From positions 5,153,001 to 5,217,000 of the forward strand of contig NZ_CP053021.1 in assembly GCF_013001025.1 (NCBI RefSeq): a stretch of 64,000 nucleotides of DNA. Reading direction: 5' to 3'. Under the pieces are notes generated by a model that was given only the letters and a program-made list of their open reading frames with translations, was not told the DNA's origin and did no database searches. A program made the translations under genes and the position numbers. Of this stretch, positions 34,828 to 42,349 are shown piece by piece. The DNA comes from Sphingobium yanoikuyae. Lineage in GTDB: Bacteria; Pseudomonadota; Alphaproteobacteria; Sphingomonadales; Sphingomonadaceae. Numbering within the stretch: the stretch's first letter is position 1; the number at the start of each line of letters is the position of its first letter.

Positions 34828-34859
34828 GTCCGGGAGCGGTGCTTGCATCGCTCCCGGAC
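34828..34859 (+). terminator. Intrinsic-type terminator after the L,D-transpeptidase gene
   Basis: GTCCGGGAGCG and CGCTCCCGGAC form a perfect 11-bp stem around a 10-base loop, followed by TTTATCT. It lies 81 bases past the stop codon. Confidence 0.75.
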
Positions 34860-34985
34860 TTTATCTCTCGGTATTTTCCCTGAGCCCTATCCACGGCTTT
34901 GCCGAATGCGCCGCGCCAGCGTTGCTATAGCATGCGGCCGTCTGCGACTCCGCTTTCCGGCATCGCAGGAACAGGGGAAATGAGG

Positions 34986-35717
34986 ATGACGCGTTTTTCG
35001 ACATTGTTGTCGGTGACCGCCTTGCTGGCGGCTGCCCTCCCGATCTCGCCGGCCCATGCGGCGCCGCCGCGCGATGTCGATGATCTGGTCGGCGCGCGGG
35101 GCTCTTCGGGGGAAAATGCGCTGCAATCGCGCGGCTATCGCATCGCCAAGCAGAATGGCCTCACCAACTATTGGTGGAACAGCGCGAAGGACCAGTGCAT
35201 CCGCGTCGTCACCTATAATGGCCGCTATGATGCGATCGACAGCGCGTCGGACGGCGATTGCGGTCATGGCGGCGGCAATACGGCCGCCGCGGCAGTAGCC
35301 GGCGTTGCGGCGATCGGCCTGATCGCGGCGCTTGCCAGCCACAAGAAGAGCCATAATGACAGTTCGGCTCAGCATGACAGCGAATATGAGCGCGGCTATC
35401 ATGACGGCCTGTATGGCGGTGACTATGATCGCAACGACAGCGAAGCCTATCATTCGGGCTTTTCGGCGGGCAATGCGGAGCGGAGCAATCGTCTTGCCGC
35501 CAACAGCCAGATCGTGCGGGGCGCGCCGGCGGCGGCGCAGCGGGCCTGTGCCCGGCGCGGCGACGAGTTCCAGAACGTGCCGGCGGGCAGTTCCGTGCCG
35601 GTCAGCGTCTATCCGCAAGGTGGGGATCGCTACGAGATCATCATTGCGTCCGGCCATTATCGTTCGCGCTGCACCGTGACGGGCAACGGCAATGTGATGT
35701 CGATGGACCCCTATTGA
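34986..35717 (+). CDS. Exported hypothetical protein with Gly-rich transmembrane-like segment
   Basis: 243 residues. Signal peptide (LLAAALPISPAHA). An N-terminal module (DVDDLVGARGSSGENAL, YWWNSAKDQCIRVVTYNGRY) recurs in alphaproteobacterial envelope proteins. A Gly/Ala hydrophobic stretch (TAAAAVAGVAAIGLIAALAS) follows, then an acidic, Tyr-rich repeat (YERGYHDGLYGGDYDRND) and a C-terminal domain with two Cys. Function unknown. AGGGGA is spaced well for the ATG at 34986 and too close for the ATG at 34980. The PliG-like gene follows 15 bases later. Confidence 0.8.
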   Translation: MTRFSTLLSVTALLAAALPISPAHAAPPRDVDDLVGARGSSGENALQSRGYRIAKQNGLTNYWWNSAKDQCIRVVTYNGRYDAIDSASDGDCGHGGGNTAAAAVAGVAAIGLIAALASHKKSHNDSSAQHDSEYERGYHDGLYGGDYDRNDSEAYHSGFSAGNAERSNRLAANSQIVRGAPAAAQRACARRGDEFQNVPAGSSVPVSVYPQGGDRYEIIIASGHYRSRCTVTGNGNVMSMDPY

Positions 35718-35732
35718 ACGAAAGGATGCATC

Positions 35733-36407
35733 ATGAGGAATGCCATGATCGCGACCGTCGCGCTGTCGGCGTTGGCCATGCCAGCCATCGCCCAGGCCCC
35801 GGTGCGCAGCGAGCGGGTGCAATTCGCCAGGGGGAGCGCGTCGAAGGTCATCAAGGCGTCGCTCAAGGGCTATGACATGGTCGATTATCTGGTCGGCGCG
35901 CGGGCCGGCCAGACCATGAATGTCCGGCTTCAGACCAGCAACGCCTCCAGCTATTTCAACGTGATCGCGCCCGGTGCAGGAAATAGCGCCATGTTCGTCG
36001 GCTCGTCCGCCGGCAACAGCTTTTCCGGCCGCTTGCCCGCCAATGGCGATTATCGCATCCGCGTCTATCTTATGCGCAATGCCGCCCGCCGCAATGAAGT
36101 CGCCAACTATACCCTGACCGTCAGCGTGCAGGCGCTGGCGGCGACCGCGGCGCAGGTGATGCCGGCGGCGACCGGCCCGGCGCTGACGCCCGGCAACATG
36201 CCCGCTTATTGTCGGGGGGAAGTGTCCGGCCAATATGGCACCCGTCCGACCTATGTGAAGACCGGCGCGATCGCCAAGGCGCCCGGTGGCTTCTTCATCG
36301 ACGGCACGGTCGACAAGGGCAGCGAGGGGATCAAGCGCTTCCGTTGCCGCTTCGATGCGCAGCGCCGCTTCGTTGACGTGATGGCGATGACGCCGGACGG
36401 CGAATAG
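35733..36407 (+). CDS. Exported protein with PliG/PliI-like lysozyme-inhibitor-type domain
   Basis: 224 residues. Signal peptide to about AIAQA. Residues 25-135 (VQFARGSASKVIKASLKGYD, VGARAGQTMNVRLQTSNASS, ANGDYRIRVYLMRNAARR) match the beta-sandwich pattern of inhibitors of g-type lysozyme, ending in YTLTVSV. A C-terminal extension with a Cys pair (YCRGEVSGQYG, RFRCRFDAQ) is extra. It probably sits in the periplasm and shields peptidoglycan or binds another ligand. It appears to be in an operon with the preceding hypothetical gene. Confidence 0.72.
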   Translation: MRNAMIATVALSALAMPAIAQAPVRSERVQFARGSASKVIKASLKGYDMVDYLVGARAGQTMNVRLQTSNASSYFNVIAPGAGNSAMFVGSSAGNSFSGRLPANGDYRIRVYLMRNAARRNEVANYTLTVSVQALAATAAQVMPAATGPALTPGNMPAYCRGEVSGQYGTRPTYVKTGAIAKAPGGFFIDGTVDKGSEGIKRFRCRFDAQRRFVDVMAMTPDGE

Positions 36408-36412
36408 CCGGT

Positions 36413-37087
36413 TCAGCCGCCCAGGATTAGGAAGCTCGCCCCGCTGTTGATCAGCGAGGCGAGCAGCCAGGTGCCCAACGCCGATCGGAACGCCTTGCCG
36501 GTCGATTTCCGGGTGCGACTGCGCAGCCAGATCGTCTCGATCCGCAGATACCAGCTGATTGTCACCAGCATGATGACCAGCGCGGCGATCGCCCAGCCGA
36601 CATCGCCAAGGCGCGCCAGGATCGACGCGATGCCCAGCACCAGCGCGGCCGGCCCGGCAATATAGCATTGGGCGTAGAAGGGGCGGCGCAGCGTGTCGCG
36701 GTTGAGTGCCAGGCCCTGCGCCTTCAGCCGCCGCACCGCGAACATCAGCGGATAAATGGCGAAAAGGAAGGCGCGCAGCACCAGCAGGTTCATCTCCGAC
36801 GCGGTGATTTCCTTGCCGATGCCGGTGGTCGCGACCTCCGGCATCTTCTGGTGCGACGCCACCTCGATCAGGTGCGACAGCAATATGGTCAGCATCAGGA
36901 ACAGGGGCGGGCTCAGCATGTCGGTGAATTGCTGGTCCGGCGCATCCTCCAGTTCCTTGTCGGAATAGCGCAGCATCTGGATCGGGTGGCGGATGGTCCG
37001 CCATAGGGTGCGGGGATAGAAGACCAGCCAGCTCATCGCCTCATAGAGAAATTCTTCCAGCGACTGGAACAGGCGTAGGAAATCCAT
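36413..37087 (-). CDS. Inner-membrane protein, Yip1-like permease fold
   Basis: 224 residues. Several hydrophobic segments are visible (LFLMLTILLSHLIEV, LLVLRAFLFAIYPLMFAV, AGPAALVLGIASILA, WAIAALVIMLVTISWYL, WLLASLINSGASFLILG). The N-terminal PRTLWRTIRHPIQMLRYSD is cytosolic. The layout resembles Yip1-like permease proteins. No catalytic motif is seen; function unknown. It converges on the PliG-like gene with 5 bases between the stops. Confidence 0.7.
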   Translation of the reverse strand: MDFLRLFQSLEEFLYEAMSWLVFYPRTLWRTIRHPIQMLRYSDKELEDAPDQQFTDMLSPPLFLMLTILLSHLIEVASHQKMPEVATTGIGKEITASEMNLLVLRAFLFAIYPLMFAVRRLKAQGLALNRDTLRRPFYAQCYIAGPAALVLGIASILARLGDVGWAIAALVIMLVTISWYLRIETIWLRSRTRKSTGKAFRSALGTWLLASLINSGASFLILGG

Positions 37088-37282
37088 CGACGCTCCCGAT
37101 CATGAGGAAGGCTGGCATCCCGCCGCCGGGGCAGGGGCGTGCCGCCGGGCAGGGTTGTGCAGGCGGGCTGGGCAGGCGTTGGTGCCGCCCCGGCCGAATG
37201 TTTCCCGGTTCAGTTGGGCCGGTTGAGCGTGAATCCGTCAGCCCGTTCAACGCAGGCCCGTCCGGCTCGGATGATGGCCGCG

Positions 37283-37480
37283 CTAGCGGTTGCTGGCGAG
37301 CTGCTGCCCGGCGCGCGCCGCCGGCTTGTCCGCGGTCAGATCGTCGAGCCAAGGCATGGCCGGTGGCGCCAGTCTGACGGTGGGGGTTGCATCCTGCGGC
37401 GTGCCAATGCTGCTTGCCGTGGCCAGTGCCACACAAATGCCGGCGCCCGCTGCGACCATTGCAGGCCAGTCTCTTACCAT
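37283..37480 (-). CDS. Possible small membrane/exported protein
   Basis: 65 residues. The N-terminus (WPAMVAAGAGICVALATASS) is a plausible membrane anchor or signal, followed by a Pro/Ala-rich tail. GGGAG lies about 9 bases upstream of the ATG. The gene would be transcribed toward the permease gene. No family is recognised, and the region is GC-rich enough that a chance frame cannot be excluded. Confidence 0.4.
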   Translation of the reverse strand: MVRDWPAMVAAGAGICVALATASSIGTPQDATPTVRLAPPAMPWLDDLTADKPAARAGQQLASNR

Positions 37481-37538
37481 CGCACACAGCTCCCTCTGCT
37501 GGGCTGCGATCGGCAGGAAAAGTTTCGCGATTGGCGCC

Positions 37539-37634
37539 GCGACTCACCCGTCCGACCGCTGGAATAAGGGATGATCGCGCATTCGCGGGCATCGCGCCAT
37601 AGCGGATTTTCCGGGGGTCGGACGGGTGAGTCGC
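37539..37634. repeat. Pair of 18-bp perfect inverted repeats in a divergent intergenic region
   Basis: GCGACTCACCCGTCCGAC at 37539-37556 recurs as its exact reverse complement at 37617-37634, with 60 bases between. Similarity continues inward (GGAA after a short gap in both). The pair lies between the small minus-strand frame ending its start at 37480 and the DUF4136 lipoprotein at 37744. Each copy points its GTCCGAC side to the centre. It could be a pair of regulator sites or back-to-back promoters. Confidence 0.7.
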
Positions 37635-37743
37635 TTCACGCCATTGGCTAGGGATATCCGGGGCGCTCCCTAGGGGAGAATCCCGATGGCTGGCCCGGCG
37701 TCCGCTTGGCTATGCCCAGGGATATTCAAAGGGAGGTCGCGAT

Positions 37744-38280
37744 ATGATCAGGCGCATATTCGTCACGGGTCTGCTGCTGGCGCTGGCAGGCTGTGCCACC
37801 ACGCCACGGGTCAATTATGATGCCGATCCCGCGGCCAATTTCGCCAGCTATCGCAGCTATAGCTGGGCGTCGATCAATGTGCCGCAGGGCATGAACCCAT
37901 TGCTGTTCCAGCGGGTGAAGGCGTCGATCGACAGCGCGCTCGCGGCGCGCGGCTATAGCCAGGCTGAACCCGGCGAATTTGCCATCGGCTTCACCCTGGG
38001 CGCCCGCGATCGGGTGGAGGTGACCGATTTCGGTCCCTACGCCACCTATTATCGTCCCTGGGGCGGGTGGGCCGGCTGGGGCGGCTATCGCAATGTCGAT
38101 GTGCGCAACGTGACCGACGGCACGCTGACGGTCGACATTTATGACACCGGGACGAAACAGCCGGTCTGGCACGGCACGGCCACGCAGGAGGTCAGCCGCA
38201 AGAGCCCCGACCAGGCGACAATCGACAAGGCGGTGACCGCCGTGCTCGCCAATTTCCCGCCGCCGATCAAGCCGAACTGA
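37744..38280 (+). CDS. DUF4136 lipoprotein
   Basis: 178 residues. The lipobox LALAGC puts the lipidated Cys near residue 18. The rest follows DUF4136: NYDADPAANFASYRSYSW, VKASIDSALAARGY, FAIGFTLGARDRVEV, a Trp/Gly-rich middle (WGGWAGWGGY), and LTVDIYDTGTKQPVWHG near the end. It is outer-membrane or periplasmic; the molecular role is unknown. It is followed 14 bases later by the heptad-repeat membrane protein, likely in one operon. Confidence 0.88.
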   Translation: MIRRIFVTGLLLALAGCATTPRVNYDADPAANFASYRSYSWASINVPQGMNPLLFQRVKASIDSALAARGYSQAEPGEFAIGFTLGARDRVEVTDFGPYATYYRPWGGWAGWGGYRNVDVRNVTDGTLTVDIYDTGTKQPVWHGTATQEVSRKSPDQATIDKAVTAVLANFPPPIKPN

Positions 38281-38294
38281 CAGGAGGGGAGCAT

Positions 38295-38927
38295 ATGGCC
38301 GAATCGCAGGAAACCAGGGGCGCGCCCATCCGCCCGGCCCGCAATGTGGGCGAGCCCGTGCCGCCCATTCCGTCGGTCGACATGAGCGATCCCGAAGGGG
38401 CATCGACCGCCTATTCGCATTTCCGCACTGGCCTGTCGCGCCATCGCACGGGCCTGTCGGAACATCGCACCGACCTGTCCGAATATCGCACCGACCTTTC
38501 CGGGCATCGCACCGAAATGTCGATGCGCCGGACCGGCATGTCGTTCCAGCGGACCCGGATGAGCGCGGACCGGACCCTGATGTCGGAAATGCGCACCGCG
38601 CTGTCGCTGATCGGCTTCGGCTTCACCATCAACCAGGCATTCCAGAAGATGCAGGACGCGGGCAGCATCCAGAATGTCAACGCGCCGCGCAATTTCGGCG
38701 TGGCGCTGCTGGTGTTCGGCATCGTGCTGCTGGCCGGCGGCATCGTGCGCCATGTCCAGTTCGCGACGGAATTGCGGGATCGGCGCAAGATCATGACGGA
38801 GGATGGGCTGATTCACTCCGACAGCCGCTTCCCGATCTCGGTGACGCTGGTGATTGCGCTGTGTCTGCTGGCGCTGGCGCTGGCGGCGGTGCTGGGCATC
38901 GTCTTCAACATCGCCCTGCTGGGCTGA
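38295..38927 (+). CDS. DUF202 (YidH)-like membrane protein with nine RTxLS heptad repeats
   Basis: 210 residues. After a Pro-rich head, residues 43-105 are nine consecutive heptads of the form x-R-T-x-L/M-S-x (for example HRTGLSE, HRTDLSE, YRTDLSG, RRTGMSF, DRTLMSE). The last runs into LIGFGFTINQAF, the DUF202 membrane segment. Two more transmembrane helices follow at about 134-156 and 182-208. Ordinary DUF202 proteins show only two or three such RT-x-LA motifs, so the repeat is expanded. AGGAGGGGAGC precedes the ATG. Function unknown. Confidence 0.8.
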   Translation: MAESQETRGAPIRPARNVGEPVPPIPSVDMSDPEGASTAYSHFRTGLSRHRTGLSEHRTDLSEYRTDLSGHRTEMSMRRTGMSFQRTRMSADRTLMSEMRTALSLIGFGFTINQAFQKMQDAGSIQNVNAPRNFGVALLVFGIVLLAGGIVRHVQFATELRDRRKIMTEDGLIHSDSRFPISVTLVIALCLLALALAAVLGIVFNIALLG

Positions 38928-38941
38928 ATCGCGGGCAGGCG

Positions 38942-38961
38942 GGCGGGGCCTGTGCCCCGCC
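38942..38961. terminator. Bidirectional hairpin between convergent genes
   Basis: GGCGGGGC and GCCCCGCC form a perfect 8-bp stem around CTGT. It sits between the ends of the heptad-repeat protein (+) and the DNA glycosylase (-), where it could serve both; no T-run is evident. Confidence 0.5.
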
Positions 38962-38966
38962 GCGTC

Positions 38967-39596
38967 TCAGCTCTGCAGCATGTCCTGCCCTTTATTATAA
39001 TGGTGCCAGGCCATGATCGCGGCGGCGCCGCGATGCGGCCGCCAGGCTTCGGCAAGGTCGCGGGTCAGCTTCTCGCTCGGCCGCTCGCCAAGGCCTAATA
39101 TCCGCCCGACCGCGATCTGCACCGCCAGGTCGCCGGCCGGCCAGATGTCGGGGCGGCCTTCGGCGAACAGCAGATAGATTTCCGCCGACCAGCGGCCGAT
39201 CCCCTTGATCTGCACCAGTTGCGCGATCGCGGCCTCATCGTCGGCGGGCAGGGCGTGGAGGTCCAGCGTGCCGTCCACCACAAGTTCGGCCAGGCTGCGG
39301 GCATAGCCCTGCTTCTGCCGCGACAGGCCACAGGCGCGCAACGTATCGAAATCGCGCGCCAGCAGCGCTTCGGGTGTGCAGCCCACGCCCAGCTCCGCCT
39401 CCAGCTTGCGCCAGACCGCCGCGGCGGAGGCGACGCTGACCTGCTGGCCGACGATGGTGCGCAGCAACGTCTCATATCCCGGCTCGCGCACGCGCGGCAC
39501 CGGATAGCCGACGCTGGCGATCGCCGCGCCGAATGCCGGCTCCGCCGCAGCGATGAAGTCCAGGCTGACGCGCAATTCTTCCGCCGTGCTTACCAT
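38967..39596 (-). CDS. DNA-3-methyladenine glycosylase, HhH-GPD type (AlkA-like)
   Basis: 209 residues. Motifs: TLLRTIVGQQVS, the helix-hairpin-helix LVQIKGIGRWSAE at 127-139, and the catalytic Asp156 in IWPAGDLAV. The enzyme removes alkylated bases from DNA. It lacks the N-terminal extra domain of E. coli AlkA, as is common for short alphaproteobacterial forms. It is transcribed alone, divergent from the ferredoxin gene at 39673. Confidence 0.92.
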   Translation of the reverse strand: MVSTAEELRVSLDFIAAAEPAFGAAIASVGYPVPRVREPGYETLLRTIVGQQVSVASAAAVWRKLEAELGVGCTPEALLARDFDTLRACGLSRQKQGYARSLAELVVDGTLDLHALPADDEAAIAQLVQIKGIGRWSAEIYLLFAEGRPDIWPAGDLAVQIAVGRILGLGERPSEKLTRDLAEAWRPHRGAAAIMAWHHYNKGQDMLQS

Positions 39597-39672
39597 GTCC
39601 GCCCGTCCAGCCCTTGATTTCGCCGCCGCTGTCGGTCAGAGCGGCGGGGATAAGTCCAAAAGGAATGGGTAG

Positions 39673-39990
39673 ATGCCGAAGCTGATCGTGGTCAACCGTG
39701 ATGGTGCCGAACAGACTGTTGAGGGGGACAAGGGTCTCTCGGTGATGGAAGTCATTCGCGACCATGGCTTTGACGAACTGCTCGCGCTGTGCGGCGGCTG
39801 CTGCTCCTGCGCGACCTGCCATGTCTATGTCGACCCGGCCTTTGCCGACGCCCTGCCGGCGATGAGCGAGGACGAGAATGACCTGCTCGACAGCAGCGAT
39901 CATCGCAACGAGACCAGCCGCCTGTCCTGTCAGGTCGTACTGAGCGATGCGCTTGACGGCCTGCGCGTCACCATCGCGCCGGAAGACTGA
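39673..39990 (+). CDS. [2Fe-2S] ferredoxin
   Basis: 105 residues. Ligands fit Cys40, Cys46, Cys49 and Cys86 ([10 protein letters not shown] and SRLSCQ), with Cys43 and Cys44 extra. It resembles the P450-linked ferredoxin at 16023 (same CSCATC core and a similar tail DALDGLRV), so the two are probably paralogues. This copy has no oxygenase beside it and may be a general electron carrier. Its stop lies 9 bases from the stop of the convergent lipoprotein gene. Confidence 0.93.
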   Translation: MPKLIVVNRDGAEQTVEGDKGLSVMEVIRDHGFDELLALCGGCCSCATCHVYVDPAFADALPAMSEDENDLLDSSDHRNETSRLSCQVVLSDALDGLRVTIAPED

Positions 39991-39999
39991 TCCCTTATT

Positions 40000-40767
40000 T
40001 CAGGGCCTGACCCGCAACGTCGCGGCCGGCGCATCGCCGGTCAGCGGCGTGATGGTCCATGTGATGCGCTTGCCCTCCGGCACGGTGGTGGCGCCATCTT
40101 CCTGATTCTGGCTGACGATCTCCGCATCGGTGGTCAGCGTGAACGTGCCGTTCAGCGCCTTGGCGGCGGCGTCGCCCGATCCGCCGCCCATGCCGGCCGG
40201 CCCCTGGCTCTTGTCGAAACCGTTGGCAAAGCCCGGTGCCTTCACCCGCACCCGGTCCGCCCCGCGCATTTCCACCGCGACGAAGGGCAGGACAATCTGC
40301 GCGTCGATGTTGAAGGGGAAGAGGAAGGCATGGTCCAGCCTTCCGCTGATCGCATAGTCGATCGCGAATTTGTGATCGCCCAGATACTGGACCGACCGGA
40401 ACCCCTTTTCCTTGGTGAGCGCGCTCGCCATCGCCTGCATCTGCGTATCGTCGCCGCTGGTCTTGTCGAACTGGGGCTCGGCGGGCGGTGTAGGCGTCTT
40501 GCTCTGGCTCTGCGCCACCTTCTGCAGCACGGCCTCCTCGCCCTCGGGCGGGGCGACGCCTTCCAGCGGATCGTCCTCGGCATCGCTGTTGAGGCCGCCC
40601 AGCGCCTTGTCCATGTCCGACGCCAATATCTCGCCCTTATAGGCAAAGGCGAAGCTGCGGTCGGCGCGGATGTCGAGGGTGGAGGTGAAGCTGCCGGGGG
40701 TCACCAGGCATCCGGGCAGCATCAGCAGCGCCGCCAGTGCGCCCGCCGCGCGGGACAATAGGACCAT
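40000..40767 (-). CDS. Lipoprotein, function unknown
   Basis: 255 residues. Lipobox LLMLPGC near residue 19. The beta-rich body (TSTLDIRADRSFAFAYKGEI, KGFRSVQYLGDHKFAIDYAI) is broken by a Pro/Ser-rich linker, and the last part (NGTFTLTTDAEIVSQNQEDG, RITWTITPLTGD) looks like a second beta-sandwich. It should be anchored in the outer or inner membrane. No family is confidently recognised. It lies in the same orientation as rlmB, 85 bases downstream. Confidence 0.8.
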   Translation of the reverse strand: MVLLSRAAGALAALLMLPGCLVTPGSFTSTLDIRADRSFAFAYKGEILASDMDKALGGLNSDAEDDPLEGVAPPEGEEAVLQKVAQSQSKTPTPPAEPQFDKTSGDDTQMQAMASALTKEKGFRSVQYLGDHKFAIDYAISGRLDHAFLFPFNIDAQIVLPFVAVEMRGADRVRVKAPGFANGFDKSQGPAGMGGGSGDAAAKALNGTFTLTTDAEIVSQNQEDGATTVPEGKRITWTITPLTGDAPAATLRVRP

Positions 40768-40852
40768 GGCGAACCCCCGTTCGTCTGCGCGACGATGCGA
40801 GCGGGGCAGGGCGCCCCGCCCACATCGTCGCAAGATGGTGCCCGGCGGCCGC

Positions 40853-41593
40853 TTACCGGCTGGTGGCGGCGTACAGGGCGATCGCTGCCGCATTGGAGAC
40901 GTTCAGGCTCTCCATGCGCGGGCTGATCGGCAGCTTAGCGATAATGTCGCAATGCGCCATGGTGTTGTGGCGCAGCCCTTCACCCTCGGCGCCCAGCACC
41001 AGCGCGACGCGCGATTCGCCGATCGCGTCGGCCAGCACGGTGTCGCAATCGCCGTCCAGGCCGATGCGCCAGTAACCGGCTTCGGCAATCTCTTCGAGCG
41101 CGCGGGCCAGGTTCACCACCCGCACCCAGGGCACGGTTTCCAGCGCGCCCGACGCGGCGCGGGCCAGCACGCCCGATTCGGGCGGCGCATGCCGGTCCTG
41201 GGTTACGATGCACAGCGCGTCGAAGGCGGCGGCCGAACGCAGGATCGCGCCGACATTATGCGGATCGGTCACCTGGTCGAGCACCAGGATCGGGCGCTGG
41301 TCGTCCCGTCCCTGTTCCAGCACGTCGCCCAGCCAGACATCGTCCAGCGGCTCGACTTCGGCGACAATGCCCTGATGCGGCGCATCCGACGGCACCATGC
41401 GGCCCATGTCGGCGACGTCGGAATAGACGATCGGCAGCACAGGCGGCAGGTCGAGCGCGCCGATCGCTTCGCGCGTGCCCCATATCTTGCGCACGACGCG
41501 GTTCGGATTGGCGAGCGCAGCCGTGATGGCGTGGCGTCCGTAGAAGCGGGGGAAGGCGCCTTTCGGCTTGCCGGTACGATGTCCTCTTTTCAT
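40853..41593 (-). CDS. rlmB: 23S rRNA (guanosine-2'-O-)-methyltransferase RlmB/TrmH family
   Basis: 246 residues. Features of SPOUT enzymes are present: FYGRHAITAAL at the substrate-binding start, LVLDQVTDPHNVGAILRSAA (motif 1), VLGAEGEGLR (motif 2) and ISPRMESLNVSNAAAIALY (motif 3, trefoil knot). RlmB methylates G2251 of 23S rRNA in E. coli. It is divergent from tRNA-Tyr, with about 100 bases between. Family-level assignment is firm; the exact RNA target is inferred. Confidence 0.92.
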   Translation of the reverse strand: MKRGHRTGKPKGAFPRFYGRHAITAALANPNRVVRKIWGTREAIGALDLPPVLPIVYSDVADMGRMVPSDAPHQGIVAEVEPLDDVWLGDVLEQGRDDQRPILVLDQVTDPHNVGAILRSAAAFDALCIVTQDRHAPPESGVLARAASGALETVPWVRVVNLARALEEIAEAGYWRIGLDGDCDTVLADAIGESRVALVLGAEGEGLRHNTMAHCDIIAKLPISPRMESLNVSNAAAIALYAATSR

Positions 41594-41696
41594 GTTTTCG
41601 CTCTTTTCACATCACCCCATTGACAGGCAAGCCTCCATTCGCCATTGAGCCGCCTCCAGCGCGGCGGGACAGCAAATTTCCACCGCGTAGGGCACT

Positions 41697-41782
41697 GGAC
41701 AGGTGGCCGAGTGGTTAAAGGCAGCAGACTGTAAATCTGCCCGGGTTTCCGTACGCTGGTTCGAATCCAGCCCTGTCCACCA
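41697..41782 (+). tRNA. tRNA-Tyr (GTA anticodon), CCA encoded
   Basis: The acceptor arms GGACAGG (41697-41703) and CCTGTCC (41772-41778) pair fully. The anticodon stem GCAGA/TCTGC presents GTA at 41731-41733. There is a long variable arm, as in class II bacterial tRNA-Tyr, and a T arm CTGGTTCGAATCCAG. A discriminator A is followed by encoded CCA. Confidence 0.97.
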
Positions 41783-41867
41783 CTGCCCTCATCGGCGCGC
41801 CGCCTCTTTCGGGTTTCCGGTCCGCGCGCCGCTCCAGCCGAGCCCGTTACCGCAAGAGGAACGCCGC

Positions 41868-42188
41868 TTGGCCTGGGTCATTCTCGGCATCGCCGTATTC
41901 ACCGAAATCATCTGGGCATTGAGCCTGAAATGGGCCGCCACCGTCGGCAGCTGGCAGGCTTCCGTCGTGCCCATTGCCCTGAGCTTCCTCAACATGGGGC
42001 TGCTGGCGCTGGCGATGCGCGATCTGCCGGCGGGCACCGCCTATGCGATCTGGACGGGCCTGGGCGCCGTGGGCGTCATCATCGGCGGCATGATTCTCTA
42101 TGGGGATCGGGTCAACATGGCCCAGATCGGCTTCATGGCGATGATCGTGATCGGCGTGGTCGGCACCAAATTGTCGGCCCAGGCGTGA
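41868..42188 (+). CDS. Small multidrug resistance (SMR) family exporter, SugE/Gdx-like
   Basis: 106 residues, four transmembrane helices. The TTG start is preceded by AGAGGA and gives the normal SMR length. Features: FTEIIWALSLKWA with the membrane-embedded Glu in helix 1, GTAYAIWTGLGAVG in helix 3 and IIGGMILYGD before helix 4. The WA-x-S-L-K-W pattern places it nearer the guanidinium/quaternary ammonium exporter (Gdx/SugE) group than EmrE. It works as an antiparallel dimer using protons. It follows the tRNA by 85 bases. Confidence 0.88.
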   Translation: MAWVILGIAVFTEIIWALSLKWAATVGSWQASVVPIALSFLNMGLLALAMRDLPAGTAYAIWTGLGAVGVIIGGMILYGDRVNMAQIGFMAMIVIGVVGTKLSAQA

Positions 42189-42349
42189 TTGCTTCTCCTG
42201 ATTCGCGTAACATGATTCGGCGCATGGCCTGATCGCGGGATCGGGGCGTCGCGCCGCAGGCTTATTGCCGCAGCGCAACAAAAACGGCGGAAGTCCGTTT
42301 GTCTTCGGACAAGCCCCGTTCATTCTTCCCCGGTTACGCTCTCCCCCGC

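Noticed and set aside
38421..38609. 21-bp repeated DNA considered as CRISPR-like or minisatellite
   Set aside because: The repeats are contiguous, in frame and code conserved heptads; there are no spacers.
41703..41867. Open frame extending the SMR exporter upstream through the tRNA (peptide beginning MAEWLKAADCKSAR)
   Set aside because: This is the well-known false translation of a tRNA-Tyr gene; the exporter starts at TTG 41868 with a ribosome site.
42299..42349. Alternative TTG start for the GH3 enzyme 51 bases upstream
   Set aside because: The ATG at 42350 begins a proper Tat-like leader, while the longer form would put charged residues ahead of it.
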